Origin: Holdemania massiliensis
GTDB lineage: Bacteria; Bacillota_I; Bacilli_A; Erysipelotrichales; Erysipelotrichaceae
DNA length: 64,000 nt
NCBI RefSeq assembly: GCF_022440805.1
Contig: NZ_JAKNTK010000001.1
Location: forward strand, 620,001 to 684,000
Direction of reading: 5' to 3'
Position numbers and translations under genes: made by a program. Each line of letters opens with the position of its first letter. Position 1 is the stretch's first letter. Shown here piece by piece: positions 43,355-52,302 of this stretch. The notes beneath the pieces were generated by a model. That model ran no database searches, had not been told where the DNA came from, and saw only the letters and a program-made list of their open reading frames with translations.

Positions 43355-44875
43355 ATGAGTTTAAGACCTGAAGAAATCAGTGCTCTGATCAAAGAACAGA
43401 TCAAGCACTATGAAGATAAAATTCAGTCGAACGACGTCGGCTATGTCATTCGTGTCGGCGACGGAATCGCCTTAATTCAGGGATTGGACAAAGCGATGTC
43501 ATCCGAGCTGCTGCTGTTTCCGCATGATGTCTACGGCATGGTGCTGAACCTGGAAGAAGACCATGTGGGCGCAGTCTTGCTGGGCGATGATACGCTGATT
43601 AAAGAGGGCGATGAAGTCAAACGCACCGGCCGGATTGTCGAAGTTCCGGTTGGCGACGGAATGTTAGGACGAGTGGTCAACGCCTTAGGTCAGCCGATTG
43701 ACGGCAAGGGCCCGATTGTCTGTGACAGAACCCGTCCGGTTGAACGGGTAGCGCCGGGTGTCATGACGCGTAAGAGCGTGCATCAGCCGTTAATGACCGG
43801 ATTAAAAATTATCGACTCGATGATTCCGATCGGCAAAGGCCAGCGTGAGCTGATTATCGGTGACCGCCAGACCGGCAAAACCGCGATTGCGATCGACACG
43901 ATTCTGAACCAGAAGGGTCAGGATGTGTACTGTATTTATGTTGCGATTGGACAGAAGACCAGCACCGTCGCTCAGATTGTCGAAAAGCTCCGGCAGCATG
44001 ATGCGATGGGATATACGACGATTGTTGCAGCAACGGCCAGTGAAATGGCTCCGCTGCAGTATCTGGCGCCATATGCCGGCTGCGCGATCGGTGAGGAATG
44101 GATGGAACAGGGCAAAGACGTGCTGATCATCTATGATGACCTTTCCAAGCATGCGGTTGCTTACCGTACCATGTCGCTGTTATTAAGAAGACCACCGGGA
44201 CGCGAAGCCTATCCGGGCGATGTTTTCTATCTGCATTCCCGGCTTCTGGAACGGGCGGCAAAGCTGAATGATGAACTGGGCGGCGGTTCTTTGACCGCAC
44301 TGCCGATCATTGAAACCCAGGCCGGCGATATTTCGGCCTACATTCCGACCAATGTCATTTCGATTACGGACGGCCAGATCTTCTTGCAGACCGAACTGTT
44401 TAATGCCGGTGTTCGGCCGGCGGTGGACAGCGGCTTGTCCGTATCCCGTGTCGGCAGCGCTGCGCAGACCAAGGCCATGAAGCAGGTTTCCGGTTCGTTG
44501 AAGCTGGATCTGGCACAGTATCATGAAATGCTCAGCTTCTCGCAGTTTGGCTCCGATTTGGATCCGGTGACCAAGGCGACGATTGATCACGGCGCTCGGC
44601 TGACTGAATTGTTAAAGCAGGGACAGTATTCGCCGTTAACGATGAGCGAACAGGTTTTATCACTGTTTGCCGCCAAGAACGGTTATCTGAAGAACGTACC
44701 GGTCGAACAGATCAAGAACTTTGAAGAAGGCATGCATAAATTCTTTGCACAGGACAAAGCCGATCTGATCGAACGGATTGACGCAGAGAAGAAACTGGAT
44801 GCGGATTTGGAAGCGGCGCTGAAGCAGGCGATGGACGAATATCTGCAGCAGTTTCAGCTGATCAGCGGGATGTAG
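43355..44875 (+). CDS. atpA: ATP synthase F1 subunit alpha
   Basis: 506 residues, full length. Walker A is GDRQTGKT (about 169-176) and the arginine finger region is SVSRVGSAAQTKAMKQVSG. The non-catalytic nucleotide-binding subunit of F1. GGTGAGAGA precedes the ATG, 4 bases after atpH. Confidence 0.97.
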   Translation: MSLRPEEISALIKEQIKHYEDKIQSNDVGYVIRVGDGIALIQGLDKAMSSELLLFPHDVYGMVLNLEEDHVGAVLLGDDTLIKEGDEVKRTGRIVEVPVGDGMLGRVVNALGQPIDGKGPIVCDRTRPVERVAPGVMTRKSVHQPLMTGLKIIDSMIPIGKGQRELIIGDRQTGKTAIAIDTILNQKGQDVYCIYVAIGQKTSTVAQIVEKLRQHDAMGYTTIVAATASEMAPLQYLAPYAGCAIGEEWMEQGKDVLIIYDDLSKHAVAYRTMSLLLRRPPGREAYPGDVFYLHSRLLERAAKLNDELGGGSLTALPIIETQAGDISAYIPTNVISITDGQIFLQTELFNAGVRPAVDSGLSVSRVGSAAQTKAMKQVSGSLKLDLAQYHEMLSFSQFGSDLDPVTKATIDHGARLTELLKQGQYSPLTMSEQVLSLFAAKNGYLKNVPVEQIKNFEEGMHKFFAQDKADLIERIDAEKKLDADLEAALKQAMDEYLQQFQLISGM

Positions 44876-44878
44876 TGC

Positions 44879-45721
44879 ATGGCGCAGGGAAAGCAAGCGT
44901 TAAAGGGACGCATTCGTTCCGTCAGCGCCACCCGGAAAATAACCAGTGCGATGGAGCTGATCGCCAATGCCAAGCTGCAGAAGCAGCGCATTCAGATGGA
45001 AAAAAACCGGGAATATGCGGATACGCTGCGTCAGATGGTCAGTCAGATTCTGGCGAACAATCCGGAAAGTGACTGCGTCTATTTAAAGAAAAATCAATCA
45101 CCCCGCACCTTAACGTTTATGTTTACCTCGGATATGGGGCTGTGCGGAGCGTATAACGCCAACCTGCTGCGGATGGCTCAGGAAGTCCTGGATCCGCAGG
45201 ATCCGATGATTGTGATTGGCACCAAGGGCACCAGCACGCTGCGGCAGAAAGGATTCAATCTGATCCATGAGCCGATGGGGTCCGATCATGTGGATTTCTA
45301 TGTGTTCAATGATTTGGCGGATGAAGCGCTGAATCTGTATGTTGACGGTGAAATCGGAAAGATTCAGATTCTTTATTGCCAGTTTGTCAATGCGGTAACC
45401 TTTACCCCGCAGCTTTTGACGCTGCTACCGGTCAGTCCGATGGAGCGGGAAGGCCGGGAGTTTAAGGTGGAAACCTTATTTGAACCAGGTCCGGATGAAA
45501 TCCTAAAATCCCTGATTCCGATGTATGTCCGTTCTTTGCTTTACAGCACGCACATGCAGACGAAAACGGCGGAACAGGGTTCTCGCCGGGTTGCGATGGA
45601 AAGTGCGACGGACAATGCCGACGAGCTGATCGATAAGCTGACACTGCAGTATAACCAGGCGCGTCAGGCGGCGATCACACAGGAAATCACAGAAATTGTC
45701 GCCGGGGCCGACGCCTCGTAG
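44879..45721 (+). CDS. atpG: ATP synthase F1 subunit gamma
   Basis: 280 residues: the rotor shaft. N-terminal helix KGRIRSVSATRKITSAMELI, central GLCGAYN motif and C-terminal helix SATDNADELIDKLTLQYN. The ATG lies 3 bases after the atpA stop and has little ribosome site of its own, so translation is probably coupled. Confidence 0.96.
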   Translation: MAQGKQALKGRIRSVSATRKITSAMELIANAKLQKQRIQMEKNREYADTLRQMVSQILANNPESDCVYLKKNQSPRTLTFMFTSDMGLCGAYNANLLRMAQEVLDPQDPMIVIGTKGTSTLRQKGFNLIHEPMGSDHVDFYVFNDLADEALNLYVDGEIGKIQILYCQFVNAVTFTPQLLTLLPVSPMEREGREFKVETLFEPGPDEILKSLIPMYVRSLLYSTHMQTKTAEQGSRRVAMESATDNADELIDKLTLQYNQARQAAITQEITEIVAGADAS

Positions 45722-45735
45722 CGAAAGGAGAGTTT

Positions 45736-47139
45736 ATGGCTAATAATATTGGAAAAATCGTACAGGTCATCGGACCGGTTGTCGATATTCGGTATGCCGC
45801 CGGGAATCTGCCGGCTTTAAACAACGCGATTGTTGTGGATAAGGGCGAAGGTCAGCGGATTACCGTTGAAGTCGCCCAGCATATCGGCGATGACGTTGTT
45901 CGCTGCATCGCGATGGCTTCGACGGACGGACTGGTCCGCGGCATGGAATGTCTAGATACCGAAGCGCCGATCAGCGTGCCGGTAGGTCAGCAGGTGCTGG
46001 GCCGGATGTTCAATGTCCTGGGCGATGAGATTGATGGTTTGGGCGGATTGCCGGAACCGAACAAGAAACTGCCGATTCACCGCGCTGCGCCTTCCTTTGA
46101 GGAACAGCTGACGTCTGCGGAAATTCTGGAGACCGGCATCAAGGTTATCGACCTGCTTTGCCCGTATGCCCGCGGCGGCAAGATCGGTCTGTTCGGCGGC
46201 GCCGGGGTCGGCAAAACCGTCTTGATGCAGGAACTGATTCACAACATTGCCAAGGAACATGGTGGCATGTCCGTTGTGGCTGGGGTCGGCGAACGAACCC
46301 GTGAAGGCAATGACATGTACCATGAAATGAAGGATTCCGGCGTTTTGGACAAGACGGTTCTGGTCTATGGTCAGATGAACGAAAGTCCGGGCGCAAGAAT
46401 GCGCGTGGCGCTGTCCGGCTTAACGATGGCGGAATACTTCCGCGATCAGGAAGGCCAGGACGTCCTGTTGTTTATTGACAATATCTTCCGTTTTACCCAG
46501 GCGGGTTCAGAAGTTTCAGCACTGTTAGGCCGGATGCCGTCGGCGGTTGGTTATCAGCCAACATTGGCGACAGAAATGGGACAGCTGCAGGAACGGATCA
46601 CTTCTACGAAGCGGGGTTCGATTACTTCCGTTCAGGCGATTTACGTTCCGGCGGATGACTTGACAGACCCGGCTCCGGCGACGACGTTCTCGCATCTGGA
46701 TGCCAAGACCGTTCTGGATCGTTCGATCGCGGCATTGGGTATTTATCCGGCGGTTGATCCGCTGGAATCCAGTTCACGGATGCTGGATCCGTTAATCGTG
46801 GGTGAAGAACATTACGAAGTCGCCCGCGGCGTCCAGCAGTTACTGCAGCGCTATAAAGAGCTGCAGGACATCATCGCGATTTTGGGTATGGATGAATTGT
46901 CAGATGAAGACAAAAAAATCGTAAACCGGGCACGCCGGGCACGAAACTTCCTGTCGCAGCCGTTCCATGTTGCCGAACAGTTCTCCGGCTATAAGGGAAC
47001 TTACGTTCCTTTAGCGGAAACTGTGCGCAGTTTCAAGGAACTGTTGGCTGGTAAATATGATGATCTGCCGGAACAAGCCTTTATGTTCGTCGGTACGATT
47101 GAAGAAGCGGCGGAGAAAGCCCGTCAGCTGGGGCAGTAG
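45736..47139 (+). CDS. atpD: ATP synthase F1 subunit beta
   Basis: 467 residues, the catalytic subunit. Walker A GGAGVGKTV (about 154-162), catalytic Glu in VGERTREGNDMY, and the DELSDEDKKIV loop, this family's version of the DELSEED region that pushes on gamma. AAAGGAG precedes the ATG. Confidence 0.97.
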   Translation: MANNIGKIVQVIGPVVDIRYAAGNLPALNNAIVVDKGEGQRITVEVAQHIGDDVVRCIAMASTDGLVRGMECLDTEAPISVPVGQQVLGRMFNVLGDEIDGLGGLPEPNKKLPIHRAAPSFEEQLTSAEILETGIKVIDLLCPYARGGKIGLFGGAGVGKTVLMQELIHNIAKEHGGMSVVAGVGERTREGNDMYHEMKDSGVLDKTVLVYGQMNESPGARMRVALSGLTMAEYFRDQEGQDVLLFIDNIFRFTQAGSEVSALLGRMPSAVGYQPTLATEMGQLQERITSTKRGSITSVQAIYVPADDLTDPAPATTFSHLDAKTVLDRSIAALGIYPAVDPLESSSRMLDPLIVGEEHYEVARGVQQLLQRYKELQDIIAILGMDELSDEDKKIVNRARRARNFLSQPFHVAEQFSGYKGTYVPLAETVRSFKELLAGKYDDLPEQAFMFVGTIEEAAEKARQLGQ

Positions 47140-47142
47140 CGT

Positions 47143-47535
47143 ATGATCCACTGCCGCGTGGTGACGCCGGAAGGACTGGCGAAGGAACTGGATACCACCA
47201 TCCTGAATGTGGTCAGCACTGTCGGTCAGCTGGGAATCTTATCCCGTCATGTACCGCTGGTCACACCGCTGGCCATCTCCCGCATGATTACGGAAGAAAG
47301 CGACGGCCGCAGGGAATACGCTGTCGCCGGCGGTCTGTTATATTTTGAAAATGATCTGGCAACGATCCTGACCGATGCGATTGAGTCCAAAGAGGAAATT
47401 GATCTGCGCCGGGCAGAGGAGGCCAAACAGCGGGCTGAAGCTCGGATGGAAGATCCCAATATGGATATCCGCCGTGCTGAAGTTGCCCTGAAGAAGGCCA
47501 TGAACCGAATTTCGGTGAAAGGCGATGTAAAATAG
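47143..47535 (+). CDS. atpC: ATP synthase F1 subunit epsilon
   Basis: 130 residues: N-terminal beta-sandwich (VVTPEGLAKELDTTILNVV, then GQLGILSRHVPLVTPL) and two C-terminal helices rich in Arg, Glu and Ala that can inhibit ATP hydrolysis. It lies 3 bases after atpD and ends the operon. Confidence 0.94.
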   Translation: MIHCRVVTPEGLAKELDTTILNVVSTVGQLGILSRHVPLVTPLAISRMITEESDGRREYAVAGGLLYFENDLATILTDAIESKEEIDLRRAEEAKQRAEARMEDPNMDIRRAEVALKKAMNRISVKGDVK

Positions 47536-47540
47536 AACCA

Positions 47541-47583
47541 AGCGACGATTTCTTTCTTTGGAAAGAAGCCGTCGTTTTCTTTT
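47541..47583 (+). terminator. Terminator of the ATP synthase operon
   Basis: GCGACGATTTCTTTC and GAAAGAAGCCGTCGTT form a long stem with one internal mismatch, followed by TTTCTTTT. Confidence 0.88.
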
Positions 47584-47736
47584 CCTGGTTACCGGAAAAG
47601 AATAAGCACTTCTGTGAAAATGATAGGCTTTCAAGAGAAATTGTTGAAAAATCAACAAATCTTGACCTAATTCCACATAAACAGTTTTCTTCTAAAAAAT
47701 AAACTCTTATAATGATAGAAAAGGGAAGGGTGACTT

Positions 47737-49017
47737 ATGAAAACAGTTTATATAAACGGAATCGTGTTGGACGGTACAGAAACGATGGAACCGCGCAAAG
47801 GCCTGGCGATCGTGACGGAGGGAGAAACGATTACGGCGATTGAACCGCTTCAAAGTGAATATCAAGAGGCGCAGATCGTTGATCTGAAAGGTCAGTACAT
47901 CATGCCTGGGCTGATCAATCTGCATGTCCATCTGCCGGCCAATGGCAAGCCGAAGAAAAAACAGAGCGATCCGAAGAAACTGGTCAGGCTGATGACAAGC
48001 AATTCCTTCCTGCGCAAGATTATGTTTAACATGTGCGCAGGCTATGCGAAAACACAGCTGATGAGTGGAGTGACGACGATCCGCACGGTCGGTGGAGTGG
48101 AAGATGTGGATACGCAGATCCGCGATGCGATTTGTGCGGGAAAATTGGAAGGTCCGCGGATTCTTGCAGGAAACATGGCGATTTCCGTACCGGGAGGCCA
48201 TATGGCGGGTTCTTTAGCGTATGAAGCGACTTCTTCGCAGCAGGCACGGGACTATGTCCGTCAGATTGCCAAAGATAAACCCGATTTAATTAAATTGATG
48301 ATTACCGGCGGAGTATTGGATGCCAAAGTCAAAGGCGAGCCGGGAGAATTGAAAATGTCTCCGGAAATCATCAAAGCAGCCTGTGAGGAAGCTCATGCGT
48401 TAGGCCTGCAGGTAGCAGCTCATGTGGAAAGTCCGCAGGGTGTTCAGGTCGCTTTGGAAAACGGCGTGGATACGATCGAGCATGGAGCTATGCCGACAGC
48501 GGAGATCATCCAGCTGTTTAAAGACCGCAAGGCCTGTCAGGTGGCTACGCTCTCACCCGCTTTACCTTATGCTTTGTTTGATCGGACTGTCAGCCATGTT
48601 TCAGAGATGGAACAATACAACGGCAAGGTTGTCTTTGACGGAATTGTTGAATGCGCTAAGGCCTGTTTGGCTAGTGGCGTGCCGGTTGGATTAGGCACCG
48701 ATACCGGTTGTCCTTATATCACGCATTACGATATGTGGCGGGAAGTCAATTACTTCCATAAATTCTGCGGGGTGTCCAACCAATTTGCATTGTATACAGC
48801 GACGAAGCGCAACGCTGAACTGGTGGGAATCGACAAGGAAACCGGATCGATCGAAGTCGGAAAATGCGCGGACTTCATTGTTACAGAAAAGAATCCATTA
48901 GAGGATCTTAAAGCTCTGCGGAACATCCGGATGGTCGTTGCCCGTGGTAAACGCATTGAGAATCCAAGGGTGAAAAAAATGCCGGAAGTCGAGCAGGCTC
49001 TGGATCAGTTTCTTTAA
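47737..49017 (+). CDS. Amidohydrolase family protein (imidazolonepropionase/Xaa-Pro dipeptidase-like)
   Basis: 426 residues with the composite-barrel build of cyclic amidohydrolases. Metal-site motifs: MPGLINLHVHLP (HxH), the LIKLMITGG strand carrying the usual Lys, AAHVES and TIEHGAM (two His), and GLGTDTGCPY (catalytic Asp). The C-terminal SIEVGKCADFIV is the usual return to the small beta domain. Homologues hydrolyse imidazolonepropionate, N-acyl amino acids, prolyl dipeptides or ochratoxin; this one's substrate is unknown. AGGGAAGGG precedes the ATG. It stands alone between two terminators. A TATAAT at 47708-47713 may be its -10 box. Confidence 0.85.
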   Translation: MKTVYINGIVLDGTETMEPRKGLAIVTEGETITAIEPLQSEYQEAQIVDLKGQYIMPGLINLHVHLPANGKPKKKQSDPKKLVRLMTSNSFLRKIMFNMCAGYAKTQLMSGVTTIRTVGGVEDVDTQIRDAICAGKLEGPRILAGNMAISVPGGHMAGSLAYEATSSQQARDYVRQIAKDKPDLIKLMITGGVLDAKVKGEPGELKMSPEIIKAACEEAHALGLQVAAHVESPQGVQVALENGVDTIEHGAMPTAEIIQLFKDRKACQVATLSPALPYALFDRTVSHVSEMEQYNGKVVFDGIVECAKACLASGVPVGLGTDTGCPYITHYDMWREVNYFHKFCGVSNQFALYTATKRNAELVGIDKETGSIEVGKCADFIVTEKNPLEDLKALRNIRMVVARGKRIENPRVKKMPEVEQALDQFL

Positions 49018-49025
49018 CAGACGTT

Positions 49026-49077
49026 AAAATCCAATTAGCATAACTGTGATCGCAGTTGGATAATTGGATTTTCTTTT
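49026..49077 (+). terminator. Terminator after the amidohydrolase gene
   Basis: AAAATCCAATTA (49026-49037) and TAATTGGATTTT (49061-49072) form a 12-pair stem with a T-rich tail. Confidence 0.85.
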
Positions 49078-49447
49078 GCTTCGTAAAAGGAAATCATTTC
49101 ATTCTGGATTTGATGATTACTCAATGACTAGGATACTTGTAGAAATATTCTTAAATTGATCGAAATTAATAAATTTTAATAAAAGATTCCGGATAATTAT
49201 GAGAAAATAGTATTGACGCTGGATCGCTTTTCAATGGGAAATTACAATGGAATAAAAGTGATCAATGTCGTTGATTGGCTTTTGGACAGGTCTGTTTGAC
49301 TTTAGGTTCAATGAGGTTTCATTTAACTATTGCGTTTGTTTTAGTTTATAATTGGGAATGAAAGTCTTGTTCAATCGTTTACTTCGTTTGATGGAGCAGG
49401 ATAAATCCGCAAAAGGATAAGTTGATTTTGGATTAAGCAAGGGTTTC

Positions 49448-49477
49448 AAGAGGGCTGTTAATAGCAGCTCTTTTTTT
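49448..49477 (+). terminator. Orphan intrinsic terminator in the spacer before the PTS operon
   Basis: AAGAGGGCTG pairs with CAGCTCTTTT (two G-T wobbles) around a 7-base loop and continues into seven Ts. No gene precedes it. Confidence 0.65.
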
Positions 49478-49518
49478 GTTGCAGGTCAGTATGCTGGTTA
49501 AAAACACTGAAAAACGTT

Positions 49519-49717
49519 CAGTTAAAATGGAAAAATAGAACGGGAAGTGATTGCAGTTCATTGAGGCAAATCGATCTGCTTATGGAATATGGAAGCAGAT
49601 CTGTCCCATAAAAGCCTGGAAATTCAGATGATGCTCCAGATCTGTCTTGAAACCCACTTTTAAAAGGGAAAGTAATATTTTAAACAAGGAAAAAACTTCC
49701 AGTTAAAAGGGAAACTT
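49519..49717 (+). repeat. Three related copies of a TTAAAAGGGAAA motif upstream of the PTS operon
   Basis: CAGTTAAAATGGAAAA (49519-49534), ACTTTTAAAAGGGAAAGT (49656-49673) and CAGTTAAAAGGGAAACTT (49700-49717) share TTAAAA(G/T)GGAAA. The last two are 41 bases apart between their shared cores, about four helical turns. They are candidate sites for the PRD regulator of this operon. Confidence 0.5.
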
Positions 49718-49723
49718 GGTTCA

Positions 49724-49752
49724 TGGAAGTTGTCTGGGGTTCTTTCTATAAT
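49724..49752 (+). promoter_or_regulatory. Probable promoter of the PTS operon with weak -35
   Basis: TATAAT (49747-49752) lies 17 bases after TGGAAG, a poor -35. An activator-dependent promoter would look like this. The start would be near 49759, just before the AAAGGAG ribosome site. Confidence 0.5.
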
Positions 49753-49775
49753 GAAATCAGAAAGGAGAATCAAAG

Positions 49776-50189
49776 ATGGCTGAACTGATTATTGCAACTC
49801 ATGGAAAAATGGCAGGCGGCACAGCGGATGCTGTTGAGCTTCTGACAGGGAAGAAAAAGCATTTGTTCATTTTGGAGGCCTATGATGATAACCTGTCGGT
49901 TGAGGAAAAAATCGAGCAGTTATGCCGCAAGCTTGATCCGCAGCAGCAGTGGATTTTCGCCGTAGATCTTCATTATGGAAGTGTGGCGCAGGCTCTGGCA
50001 GTCCATTTTGCAGGAAAGCTGGATCAGGTTAAAATTCTTGCCGGTTTTAATTTAAGCTTAATTCTTCGGCTGACAGAAGCATCTTCTGAAACCGTGTTCA
50101 CCGAGGATGAGCTGCGCAGTCTGGCGGAAGCAAGCCGTAAGGACGTCATATTGGTGAATGATCTGTTTCAGATGTCTTCTGATTTTTAA
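49776..50189 (+). CDS. PTS mannose-family IIA component
   Basis: 137 residues. The phosphorylated His is His9 in IIATHGKMAGG, where HPr delivers the phosphate. The rest matches EIIA-Man, with AVDLHYGSVAQALA. AAAGGAG decides the ATG. First gene of a IIA-IIB-IIC-IID-deacetylase operon. Confidence 0.88.
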   Translation: MAELIIATHGKMAGGTADAVELLTGKKKHLFILEAYDDNLSVEEKIEQLCRKLDPQQQWIFAVDLHYGSVAQALAVHFAGKLDQVKILAGFNLSLILRLTEASSETVFTEDELRSLAEASRKDVILVNDLFQMSSDF

Positions 50190-50204
50190 GAGAGGTGGCC
50201 CAAC

Positions 50205-50699
50205 ATGATTAAAATGCTGAGAATTGACGAACGGCTGATTCATGGCCAGATCGTCGTTGACTGGTCCCGTTATCTGGGCGTCAATGCGATCATTGTCGGC
50301 AATGACATGGCCGCTACCAATTCGGTGGTTGAAATGACGCTGCGCATGGCAGCGCCGACAGGAATTAAAGTTGGAATCAAAACGGTCCGCGGTGCGGTAG
50401 AGGTTCTCAACAACCCGCAGATGGCGCAGTATCAGGTTCTGGTGATTGTCAGCAGTCCTCAGGATGCAGCACAGATTGTCACTCAGGTTCCGGGAATCCC
50501 GCGCGTGAACTTAGGCAATTACGGCCGCCTGAACCGCGAACAGCAGCATCGCCAGACCCTTCGCAGCAGCGTCTATCTGAATGAAGAGGAAATCGCAAAA
50601 ATGAAAGAAATTATGGCGATGGGGATCGCCTGCGACATTCAGATGGTCACGTCAGATCCGGCAGTTCCGCTTCAGGAATGCCTAGAAAAGAGAGGATAA
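50205..50699 (+). CDS. PTS mannose/fructose/sorbose-family IIB component
   Basis: 164 residues. The start RIDERLIHGQIVVDWSRYL contains the phosphorylated His (residue 14). It passes phosphate from IIA to the sugar at IIC/IID. AGAGGTGG precedes the ATG, 15 bases after IIA. Confidence 0.93.
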   Translation: MIKMLRIDERLIHGQIVVDWSRYLGVNAIIVGNDMAATNSVVEMTLRMAAPTGIKVGIKTVRGAVEVLNNPQMAQYQVLVIVSSPQDAAQIVTQVPGIPRVNLGNYGRLNREQQHRQTLRSSVYLNEEEIAKMKEIMAMGIACDIQMVTSDPAVPLQECLEKRG

Positions 50700-50700
50700 T

Positions 50701-51480
50701 ATGGTACAGGGAGCTTTGTTGGCAGCTTTGGTTTACTATGCTTTTAACATGATGGACTGCCTGTTAGGCTGGCAGGTTCTGGTTCGGCCGATTGTGCTGG
50801 GACCGATGGTGGGGCTGGTCTTGGGGGACTTTAAAACCGGGATTACGATGGGCGCTTCATTAGAGGCTATCTATGTCGGCATGTCCTGGATCGGCGGTGT
50901 GACTCCGGCGGATCCCGCTTCCAGTTCGGTCGTCGCCATCGCCTTTGCAATTCTGACCCATGTTTCGCCGGAAACGGCTTTAACCATCGCCTTACCGATC
51001 GGCGCCGTCATGGCCCGTGTCGACAGTATGGTAACGCCGATAACCGGAGCTTTGTCAGGGGTGTTTGATAAACTGGCGGAAAAAGGGGAAACGCGGAAGT
51101 ATTCCATTCTCCACATCGCGACACTTTTCTGTGTAGATTATACGATTCATACCACGTTGATTTTCATGGCCATGGCCTTCGGCATGGACAAAATGGAATT
51201 TGTTCTTAGCGGCATGCCGGACTTTCTGCTTAACGGCTTAAATGTTGCGGGCGGAATGCTGGTCGCTGTTGGGTTTGCGATTTTAACGACAATGATCTGG
51301 TCTAAGGAACTTGCGGTCTTTTTCTTCGTCGGTTTTGTACTGGCTGAGTTTCTGCAGCTGCCGATCATCGCAATCGCGATTTTAGCCTTAGCCGTGGCTG
51401 TCGTCGGCTTTAGCCGGGATCGAAAAATGAAACAGATGGAAGATCGGCTGGCTTCCAGTGGGAAGGAGGATCTGTTCTGA
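50701..51480 (+). CDS. PTS mannose-family IIC component
   Basis: 259 residues and many membrane helices. Family pattern: RPIVLGPMVGLVLGDFKTGI and the substrate-region GASLEAIYVGMSWIGGVTPAD. Forms the sugar channel with IID. It starts one base after the IIB stop. Confidence 0.92.
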   Translation: MVQGALLAALVYYAFNMMDCLLGWQVLVRPIVLGPMVGLVLGDFKTGITMGASLEAIYVGMSWIGGVTPADPASSSVVAIAFAILTHVSPETALTIALPIGAVMARVDSMVTPITGALSGVFDKLAEKGETRKYSILHIATLFCVDYTIHTTLIFMAMAFGMDKMEFVLSGMPDFLLNGLNVAGGMLVAVGFAILTTMIWSKELAVFFFVGFVLAEFLQLPIIAIAILALAVAVVGFSRDRKMKQMEDRLASSGKEDLF

Positions 51481-52301
51481 TGAAACACAGCGAACTGACA
51501 GCTCAGGAAAAGAAACATCTATGGACGCTGTTCTGGCGCTCCGGCACCGTCTTTGCTTCCTTCAATATGGTCAAAATGGAAGGACAATGCTACAACTATT
51601 GCATGTTCCCGATTTTGGATGATGTCTATCAAGGACAGGAAGAACTGCGACGGGAAGCAATTGTCCGCAATGGTGAATTTTTCAATACCCATGCCTGTAC
51701 GATGGGATTGTGCTTGGGAATTTCCTATGCAATGGAGAAAGAACGGTCAGCGAATCCAGAAGCGATGGATCCGGCTATGATTACAAATATCAAAACTTCT
51801 CTGATGGGACCATTAGCTGGAATTGGTGATTCCTTATTCTTCAACACGATCCGCGTCATTGCTTCCGGGATTGCGATTTCACTCTGCGCTCAGGCTAATC
51901 CGGCCGGAATTCTATTATTCATTCTGATTTACGGCGGTTCGTTTCTGCTGCTGAAATATTATCTAGTCGATCTGGGGTATCGTCTGGGTGTCAATGCCAT
52001 CGGCAGTGCTTTCCAATCCGGAACGATGAATATGATCACGCAGGCGGCTTCCGTCATGGGTTTGATGATGGTCGGCGCGCTCGTTTCCCAAATGGTCTCC
52101 GTCACAACCCCTTTAGTTTTAAATATTAACGGCGCAACGTTGGCAGTTCAGGAAATCCTTGATGCAATCATGCCGGGAATTTTGAAATTAGGCTTGTTGT
52201 TTCTGATATTCGCAATGCTGAAAAAGAAAATGAAGCCGGTGACGATCATTCTGATTGTTTTAGCAGCGGCCATCCTCGGCAGTTTCCTGGGGGTTTTCTA
52301 A
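51480..52301 (+). CDS. PTS mannose-family IID component
   Basis: 273 residues. The N-terminal cytoplasmic part has FNMVKMEGQCYNYCMFPIL and FFNTHACTMGLCLGISYAME, both typical of IID; two C-terminal membrane helices end in AAAILGSFLGVF. It overlaps the IIC stop by one base. Confidence 0.92.
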   Translation: MKHSELTAQEKKHLWTLFWRSGTVFASFNMVKMEGQCYNYCMFPILDDVYQGQEELRREAIVRNGEFFNTHACTMGLCLGISYAMEKERSANPEAMDPAMITNIKTSLMGPLAGIGDSLFFNTIRVIASGIAISLCAQANPAGILLFILIYGGSFLLLKYYLVDLGYRLGVNAIGSAFQSGTMNMITQAASVMGLMMVGALVSQMVSVTTPLVLNINGATLAVQEILDAIMPGILKLGLLFLIFAMLKKKMKPVTIILIVLAAAILGSFLGVF

Positions 52302-52302
52302 G

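Larger units (their letters stand above)
49078..49775. other. Long regulatory spacer before the PTS operon
   Basis: About 700 AT-rich bases without a gene. It holds an orphan terminator (49448-49477), three related 12-base motifs (49519-49717) and the PTS promoter. A TATAAT at 49347-49352 could start a short transcript ending at the orphan terminator, but I saw no good -35 box for it. Confidence 0.5.
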
